Below are positions 44,303 to 53,700 of a stretch of 64,000 nt of DNA, piece after piece. Numbering within the stretch: the stretch's first letter is position 1; the number at the start of each line of letters is the position of its first letter. The notes beneath the pieces were generated by a model, which worked only from the letters and a program-made list of their open reading frames with translations, had not been told where the DNA came from and did no database searches. The DNA is from Lewinellaceae bacterium (GTDB lineage: Bacteria; Bacteroidota; Bacteroidia; Chitinophagales; Saprospiraceae), in the NCBI GenBank assembly GCA_020636075.1, contig JACJYO010000001.1, positions 620,001-684,000 on the forward strand. Reading direction: 5' to 3'. A program made the translations under genes and the position numbers.

Positions 44303-44728
44303 CGAATCAGAGATAAAACGGATACAATAGAATAATTCGGGGCGTGCAAACGCACCTTACCCCAAGACATGGATATACTTATTAAAGACTTGGATTAATG
44401 GAAATTGCTGAAAATCGCGGCGCTATAGGTTCGTGCCCGATAAAGATTCGTTAATCTCGAATCAAGTTTGGATTATGCAAAATCACATCTTTGAAGAGGC
44501 AACAAAGAAAAGATAATTTCCGCATTCAATTTTGCGGTAATCGCAATTTGTGCAGGATTGATTTCATTTGACATATCAAACTTTCCAACTTACAGATTCC
44601 TATTTCCTCTTGTCATCCGGATGACCCGCCCTACCCTATTTAATTCGTTTGGATATTCTATTCGAACTAGATGAACACTACCCGACAGTTGCCCCCTTGT
44701 ATAAGCACTGAATATTTCCAGTATTTGT
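44303..44728. other. Intergenic region between the two adhesin loci
   Basis: About 425 AT-rich bases upstream of the small exported gene. No convincing reading frame, no repeat of the families seen elsewhere, and no clear TAnnTTTG box on the minus strand were found. It presumably holds the promoter for the 44302-37254 gene pair. Confidence 0.5.
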
Positions 44729-44767
44729 AAAAAAACCGCCCCGACACTCTAGGAGTGCCGGGGCGGT
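44729..44767 (-). terminator. Rho-independent terminator of the second giant gene
   Basis: ACCGCCCCGACACTC (44735-44749) pairs with GAGTGCCGGGGCGGT (44753-44767), 15 bp with one mismatch and a 3-nt loop. On the minus strand it is followed by seven T. Confidence 0.88.
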
Positions 44768-44776
44768 ATGTATCTC

Positions 44777-44799
44777 CGCGAACCAGCGGTTCGCGTTAC
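44777..44799 (-). repeat. GTAAC-foot palindrome at the stop of the second giant gene
   Basis: On the minus strand GTAAC is followed by CGCGAACC-GCT-GGTTCGCG. The TAA is the stop codon after KKMIQTK. Confidence 0.85.
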
Positions 44800-47700
44800 T
44801 TCGTCTGAATCATCTTCTTCACTGCACTATCTGTCGGTGTTTCCACTTTGTAGTACAGGATACCAGTCGTTTCTAACAAGGCGCGATCCAGCGTGAAGGC
44901 ATTGTAGCCCTGGCCAAAGTCGCCTGTTGTTCCGTAGAGCAAGCGGCCCGTTTCGTCGTACACCGTCAGGGTAGCATCTGTTGCCTCAGGCAGGTAGAAG
45001 CCGATCTGTGTGCGGTGCGTCCACGGGTTAGGCTGGTTCTGGTACAGTTCGAAGCCCTGACCTGCGATCACCGGTCCGTTCTGACCGTTGAAGCGCAAGG
45101 CAATCGCCATAACATCTGCAGCATCGATCGCGTATGCCTCAGCCTTGGTGATTTGGCCTGATACTTTCAGCATCTGGCTCAACATGCCGGCCTTGTGCGC
45201 ACGGAAGGTCACCGCGAAGGCGCCGTGTACGCGCTCGTTGTCGAACGAGGTGGTCAGGCTGTGCTTGTCGTTGAACACACCAAAGTTGCGCTCACTCATA
45301 TCGTCGGCTTCCGCTGTTACATCAACCACTTCCATATCCGGGAAGTACAAGGTAAACTGGTAACCCTTCACTTTATCCGCAGCACGGAAGTTGACCGTGA
45401 AGACTTCGCCGGATTTCACCTGGCGGTCGTTAGCATCGAAGAGCAGTTCGCCCGTCGTACGATCTTCTACCGACATGAGGCTGCTGGTCACAGCGTTCAT
45501 ATTCACGTCACCCACTTTCACCGCAACAAAGTCATCATCGAAATGACTGAGCTGAATATCAGCCACAGACTTCGTTTCAGGGAAGATATCCATGAACGGA
45601 TTCGTCGGGTTCGGGAAGACATAGGTCTGATCCACAAAGCGCCACGAGGTGTTGTTCGGGAACTCAGTGTAGATACCCAGGATCAGTTTGCGCAACTCAA
45701 CAATGTCGAACGTGGTGATCGAGCGGCTGTTGTTCGCATCCGCAGCAATCATTTTGTACGGGCTGTTGAGCGGTTCCAGACCCAGGATGTGCTTGTTGAT
45801 CAGTACGAGGTCGAATGTCGACACACCATTGAGCGGGTCATTGTCTTTCGTCGGAGTAACGGTGTAATCCGTTCCGAACGGCACTGCATTCGGGAAGCCG
45901 TATACACCATTTTGATCCGAAAGATCGAACATGCTCACCGGCGGCAGTGCCGGGTGTATGCCTTCGAGTTCGACGTTAGCGTCTTCCAGTCCGTTACCTA
46001 CTTCCGTTTTCAGGAAGCCGGCTACCGTTGCATTGTCGCCAGGTGCGCAAACGCCCATGTTATCCTGAACGATCACGTAGGTTTCGCAGTAGTCGACATT
46101 GCCGGCCAAATCCATGGCCCACAGTTCGACGAATTGCGTACCCAGTTCATTACAGTCAAAGGTTACGCTCTTCTGCGGCGTACCGTCAGGATTGAGCGGG
46201 AACCCCGCCTGCGGCGGGGCCGTACCCGACTTGCGGATCGCGGTAACGATCTTGTCAGACGGTGTGCAGTTATCCTCAGTATACTGCAGGAAGTCAATAT
46301 CCCACAGGGTGATCATTGCCGTTGGCATGATGTTCACGCTCAGGCCGTTCGTGCAAACCACCGTCGGCGCCTTGCAGTCTTTCACAACAAAGTTGTATTC
46401 GCAAACAGTCTCGTTACCACAACCGTCTGAAACAATCCACTTGATCTTATGCGTGCCGTATGGCAGCTCCGGAATCACGTAGTTGCCTGGCTGTTGCTGG
46501 GTGTTCCAGCGTACGCTTGCCGTGCGCTTCGTGCCCGAAGTTGTCTCCTGGATCGTAAACAGGTACTTCTGGTTGGGCAGTACCGGACGCAAGTCAAATG
46601 GCGTCGGCACACCACCGGTAAAGTTCGGATTCGCAGCATTACCCACATTCACGACACCAGCTGCTGGCGGGTTAGTGCTCGAAACAACCGTTTCCATAAC
46701 GCCGTCACCGTCGAGGTCGAGGAACAACAGGAATTCAAAGTTGATATTCGCACCAGAGCACAGGTCAGTAGCCGTGATGTTCAGGTCGGTCGGAGCCTCG
46801 CACAAGTCGTGGCTGTTGATCACTGGACTCCACCAGCCGCTATCATTCCACAAGTCGCCGTTGTTGGCCGTCAGGTCACACACCTGAACGGTGCTGTCCG
46901 GACAATTCTCCACAACAGGATCCTGCGTGTCGATGATCTTGATGATCTGCTTGTACTTAAAGCAGTTCACATCGGCAATACCCGGCACCGTGATCTGCTG
47001 ACCCGTCGTGTAATCCGTGTAGGTGCCGCCGTGGTAGAACACCGAGTAATTCAGCGTCTGCGGATCGGTCGGGTTCACCTTCACGTTCGTCGGCGTCCAG
47101 GGCAGCGGCGTACCCGCCGGTGCGATCGTCGGACCCACCAGGTTGGCCGGGTTGTTCGTCGTCGCGTTCGGGTTCGGGTTCGGTATCGTCACACAGCCCA
47201 CATTCGGGCTGTAGGTGCACCAGTTGATGATTGTCCACGTCCGCTCGATCTTGAAGCAGGCGTCGGGTACCACCGTGAAGATCTCGTCTTCAAACGATAC
47301 GCCGAACAACTCGCAATCTTCACCGCTAAAGCTCGGTTCACCGTAGTTGCCCGTGCCGTCGCAAACCGTGATGATCACGTCGTTCGGGAATTTCACCCAG
47401 TAATCCTGTTCGTAGTTTACAAATATGCGCTGCGTGCACTGGCTCGACTGGCCACCGCAGTCAAAGGCGCGGAAGGTCCGGGTGATCGTACCTTTCGAAC
47501 ACAGCGTGTCGAAGAACGCGTAGTTCGCCGTCGTCGTGATCGTATCGATGCAGCAGTTGTCGGTTGCTGTGGCAGAGCCGTAGACCCACAGACTCGGATC
47601 GAAGTTCTCGCAAGACACCGTCACATTGGCCGGTGCATTACAGATCGGCTTGATCTTGTCTTCCACAAACACCTGCACCATGCAGTCGTTGTAGTGGCCT

Positions 47701-50700
47701 TCGTATTCGTCCAGACCAACCGCTCCCGGTTGTACATCCACATCGTACACGCGGAAGACTACCGTGATCGTATCGTTCACATCGTCGCAGCAGAACTTCA
47801 CCTGGTCGTAGAAGAAGTCGCTGTCCTGGCAATCGTTGTCGTTCATGCGGCGTGCCTTGAACTCAACCGGCGCGCAGTTGTCGTACGAACCGTCGTCGAA
47901 GGTCGAGGCATTGATGAGGGCTTCGCCGTTGCCGCCAAGGGCCACCTGCGTGAACTCATCACAGGCCGATACCGGCGGTATCAGGTCGGCTACTGTCAAC
48001 TGGAACTCGCAACTCGAGGTGTTGCCGCAACCGTCAGCCGCCGTGTAGCGCACCGTGTATACGGAGCCGTTCGGCAAGCAATTCGTATACGGGAATACGG
48101 CCAAAGTATCCGGATCCCAGTGATTATTACCCGGGAAGTCTTCCAGATGGCCATCTACTGTAAAGGTGATCACGTTGCCCGTATTCGGATCGATACCTGT
48201 CACTTTAGCTTTCAGATCCGTAATGTACGAGCAGCCTTCTGAGATAATCATACTTGGCAAGGCAGCCGTAGCACAACAGCTGAACGGATCAACCGATACC
48301 GTCACATCACCCGGGCAGGCAAATTGCGGGCCACCGAAGTCTTTCACGCGAATACGTTGCGTGTAAACAATCGGGTTAGACGTAGTCAACGGCAAGCAGG
48401 TATTGCTCACTTTCCAGGTCCGGTGAATTTCATAGCTGCCTTCGCAGACATCCAGAATCTCATCGGTATAGCCTACAGATGCCGAACACATGGTTCCTTG
48501 TCCAATTGGCGCACCGTTAATGCTTGGGCGACCTGTGTTGGACGGATGTGTAGCCGAAGGATTCAGGTAGGCCGTTTCACAATCGATCGTAACATCTGCC
48601 GGCAGAACCACATCATTCAGATCGAATGGAATTACCGTTATCGTTTGCACGCAGGCTGCCTGGTTGCCCCAATCATCCGTCACGAAGAAGGTACGGGTAA
48701 TGATCGCACGCGGATCGCCGCATTCACCATTATCTACTACTTCGTCGTCGATCTGTGTGGAGGTTCCACTGCAATCCTCTATTTCAACATCACCAGTGTA
48801 GGCAACATCCGTCGGCTCACTGCAGGCAATGGTCAGGTCGGCCGGGCAAACCAGGCTTGGCGCCAGTTTGTCTTCCACCTTGATCTGGCCCCAGCAGACA
48901 TTGCCGCTGATGGCGTGCACCAGGCTGTAGTTCAGCGTCTTGCCGATATGTGTGGCATCCACCCGGTTCGGCGGATTGTAACTGTTCGTACCAGCCGGGT
49001 AGGTGATGACCACCGAGTAGTCGTCGAAGCAGCCGTAACTGCCTTCCAATACATCGTCCGGTAAAATATCTTCCACACAATCCGCATCCAGCGACACATT
49101 TACCAAATCGTTACACACGATGGTTGTCGGCGTGCCTACGATCTGTACCACCTTCGTGATCGTTTGCTGGCAACCCGGGTCGGCTTGTGCTTCCGCATTC
49201 GTGCCACCCACCAACTGGCCATTGATCACCAAATTGGTTGTTGCACTGCCCGCATCGAAGGTAGCCGTCACCGTGTGGAAACCGATGCCCAAAGCGCCAG
49301 CGTCAAACGTGCTCGTCACTACGCCGTTCACCGTGATCTGCGTGACCACGCCCTGTGCATTGTTGTACTCGCCTACCTCGATGGTGAAGGGCGGTGTTTC
49401 AATACAGAACGGATCTTCCAGATTCGTGAAGTACGGCGACGGGTAGTACGCTTTGTTGGCGATCGTACCGACCTGACCCAGGTTGTTGGTCAATGTGATC
49501 TGGTAGCCTACGCCTTCCACATGCAAGCCTTTGAGCGTGTAGTACACCATCTCGTCGGCTTCATCTGTCTGGCCGTCACCGTCGTTGTCGATGCCATCAT
49601 TGTTACCCATCGTGAGTACCATGCCCGTGCCAAGCGCTTGTGGCGCTACCGGTGGCGCAGCACTGTTTACAGAATACAAACCCGTATTGGCCGTCAGTGT
49701 CCAGGTTTGACCCGACAGGGCTTTCACCGTGATCACATCCATAAACTGGCCGTTATCCTGGTTTGTCGCGTTGTTCATGCAAGTCGTCACGGCATTGAAC
49801 TGCGGATCACAAGGCGCAATGCCTTCTTCCACTGTTACCGTGGCCGTGCAGGTTGCGCTGTTGCCGCATTCGTCCGTCACCGTCAGCGTGACCACGTTCG
49901 GACCCAGATTTGCGCAAGTGAATGCGCTTGGGCTCACACTCAGCGTCAGGTTGGCCGCCAGCGAACAGTTGTCCGTAGAGCCGTTGTTGATCTGTGCTGC
50001 CGTGATCGTGATGTTGCCGGTTTTATCCAGTGTTACCGTAGCGTTCTGGCAAACAGCCGTTGGCGCCGTGGTATCGCGTACGGTGATCTTCTGAATGTGT
50101 TTGCGTTGGTTGCCTGCTTCGTCGGTGATCGTCCAGGTGCGGGTGAGCACGTAGTTGAACGGACAGTCGCCGTCGGTGCGCACTTCCGTGAACACAATCA
50201 CCAGGTCTTCAGAAGCCGTACAGTTATCGTTCACATCATCGTTGGTCAGCACGTACGGTGCAGGAACGTTGTTGCATTCCACCGTTACATTAGCCGGCAT
50301 CACGATATCGTCGTCGATGTTCGGTATTTGCGTATCCACTACCTGGACCTGGAAGGCACAAGTTGAGGAGTTGCCCGCAGCGTCGAAGGCACGGTAGGTC
50401 ACCGTTTGCGGCTGGCCAACAGGAACAGCTGTTCCAGGTGCCGGACCACTAATTTGTACCACTGACAGCAAGGTGCAATTATCCGTAGCCACCGGAATCG
50501 ACCAGTTCAACTTACCACTACACTTGTCTACATCGTTAGCAACCATGACCATGGTCGTCGGGCAGTTCATGAATGTTGGCGGAACATTATCCACAATCAT
50601 TACCGGAACCACACAGGTAGCCACATTGCCGTTTACATCCATTACCGTAATAGTAACGTCGACAGACTGGCCATGTGCATTGCCGAAATTAGTGCCGGCC

Positions 50701-53700
50701 ACCGGATTCTGGCTGATCGTTGCAACACCGCAGTTGTCCGCAGCATCCGTGATCATTGCCACCAAATCAGGTACCAAGCCGTCGCAGCTATTCACGGTCT
50801 GCGGCGCCGGACAAGTAAAGGTCGGCGGCATCAAATCGCGTACCTGAACTGTTGCATTACAAACAGATGAATTGCCAGCACCGTCGGTCACAGTGAGCAC
50901 CACGTTGTTGTTGCCTACCTGGCTGCAATCAAACGTAGTTTGGCTCAGGGTCAGCGTGAGTGCGCCCGGACAGTTATCCGTAGAAGCGCCGCCAACCATT
51001 ACTGCGCTGGCAGTTGCTGTGCCCTGTGCATTCAGATTCACCGTGATGTTTTGACAAACCGCCGTTGGCGTTTGCATATCCATCACTTCAATCGTAAACT
51101 GACAGGTGGAAGTGTTTCCTGTCGAATCGGCAGCAGTGAAGGTGATCACTGTTTGGCCAACCGGGAACAGGCTGCCGCTGGGCAAGCCACCCGTTTGTGA
51201 AACAGAGGCAATAATATCGCAGTTATCCTCGGCGATTGGTGTGGAGAAGACCACATTAGCGCCGCATTTATCTACATCGTTTCCGACGGTGATGTCTGCC
51301 GGGCAGTTCACAAAGGTCGGCGCTTCGGTATCCAGCACCGTGATCGTTTGGGCGCAGGTGCCAATGTTACCGCACAAATCAGTCACTTCGTAAATCCGGG
51401 TATACACATTACCCACGCTGGTCTCACTTTGCAAGCCAAACAAACTGCTGTTCAAACCGCAGTTATCGGTAGCGATACCGCCTGCCGATTCAAATTCAGA
51501 CAGGTTGTCATATACTGGTATTTCATCTACCGTGCACTGTGCCATAGCGTTAGCCGGGCAGCTGAGTACCGGTAAGACATCGTCCGTGATATTGATGGTC
51601 TGGGTAAACGCCGTGGCATTGCCGCAGGCATCTACTGCCGTCCAGGTGCGCACTACAGTGAACGAGTTGGCGCAATTACCCGGGGCTGTCGACTCCGTAA
51701 AGTCTACATCAACCGGGGAAGTGCAGTTATCCGTGGCGGTCACCACCGGTACAGCCGGTACATCATCGGCGCAATCACCGGTCACCGTCGCATCAGCAGG
51801 CAAGCCAACCAGCACCGGAGCCTCGTCGTCCGAGATCACGATGGTCTGGGTAAATGCTGTAGCGTTGCCGCAGGCATCTACTGCCGTCCAGGTGCGAATT
51901 ACCGTGAACGAGTTGGCGCAATCGCCCGGAACCGTTGTCTCCGTAAAGTCTGCATCAACCGGGGACGTACAGTTATCCGTAGCAGTTACTACCGGTACAG
52001 CCGGTACATCGTCGGCGCAATCGCCGGTCACCGTCGCATCAGCAGGCAGGCCAACCAGCACCGGAGCCTCGTCGTCCGAGATCACGATGGTCTGGGTAAA
52101 TGCTGTGGCGTTACCGCAGTCATCTATTGCCGTCCAGGTGCGTACCACCGTAAACGAGTTAGCGCAATCACCCGGTACCGTTGATTCGGTAAAGTCAACA
52201 TCAATCGGCACGCTGCAATTGTCTGTGGCACTCACCACCGGAACAGCCGGTACGTCATCGGCACAATCGCCGGTAACCATCGCATCGGCTGGCAGACCAG
52301 CAAGCACTGGAGCTTCCGTATCGCTCACGTTGATCGTTTGCACGAACGTAGTGGCGTTGCCGCAATCATCCTGTGCTGTCCAGGTACGCGTGATCGTGTA
52401 CTGGTTAGCGCAAGTGCCCGGTATTTCAACCTCGCTGAAGTCGACCACAATCGGCACATCGCAATTGTCCGTTGCTGTTACGGCCGGTACTGCAGGTACA
52501 TCTTCAGAACATTCGATATTCACCTCGGCGTCAGTTGGCAAACCGGCAAGCACGGGTGCTTCCGTATCGCTCACGTTGATCGTTTGCACGAACGTAGTGG
52601 CATTGCCGCAATCATCCTGTGCTGTCCAGGTACGCGTAATCGTGTACTGGTTGGCGCAAGTGCCCGGTATTTCAACCTCGCTGAAATCAACCACGATCGG
52701 AACATCGCAGTTGTCCGAAGCCGAAACTACCGGCACAGCGGGTACATCTTCAGAACATTCAATATTAACAACTGCGTCAGCAGGCAGCCCAGCAAAGACT
52801 GGCGCTTCCGTATCGCTCACGTTGATTGTTTGTGTAAACACAGCCGAGTTTCCACAAGCATCTTCCGCGCTCCAGGTACGAACAATCGTATACTGGTTCG
52901 GGCAAGTACCCGGAATCTCAACTTCTACGAATTCGAAATCAACTGGTGATTCGCAATTATCCGTAGCTGTAACCGTTGGAACGGCAGGCACATCTTCGGA
53001 ACATTCGATGTTCACCACCGCGTCGGCAGGCAAGCCGTGCAGTACAGGTGCTTCCGTATCGTTCACCGTAATATGCTGCCAATGTTCGGAGGAGTTTCCG
53101 CAAAGGTCAGTTGCAATCCAGCGGCGTACGACTACGTACTGGTTCTCGCAACCACCCGGCTGGATTTCCTCTGCAAAATCCACAAAGGCTACGCCGCAGT
53201 TATCCTTGGCAACCTGATGCGGTGCATGCGGAATATCTTCCGAACAGTTGACCGTGATATCTATCGGTGTGACCGTCAATACCGGCGGCTCTTCGTCCTT
53301 CACCGTAATATGTTGCCAGAATTCGGCTGTATTGCCGCAAAGGTCTGTAACAACCCATCCACGGGAAATCACCACATTATTCGGACAGCTGCCCGGACCC
53401 GGATCGATAGATTCACTGAAATCGACAAAGGCGACACCACAATTATCCAAAGCGACTTGCGTCGGAGCAGGTGGCACATCTTCGATACAATCGAGTTCCA
53501 GATCCAGCGGTGTAACAGCCAGAGTCGGCGGTTCTTCGTCTTTCACGGTAATGGTCTGCCAATGTGACGAAGTGTTTCCGCACAAGTCGGTAGCAATCCA
53601 CAAGCGGGTAATCACCATGCTGTTCGGGCAATTGGCCGGACCCGGATCGATAGATTCGCTAAAGTCGACAAAGGCAACGCCACAGTTATCCGTAGCCCAC

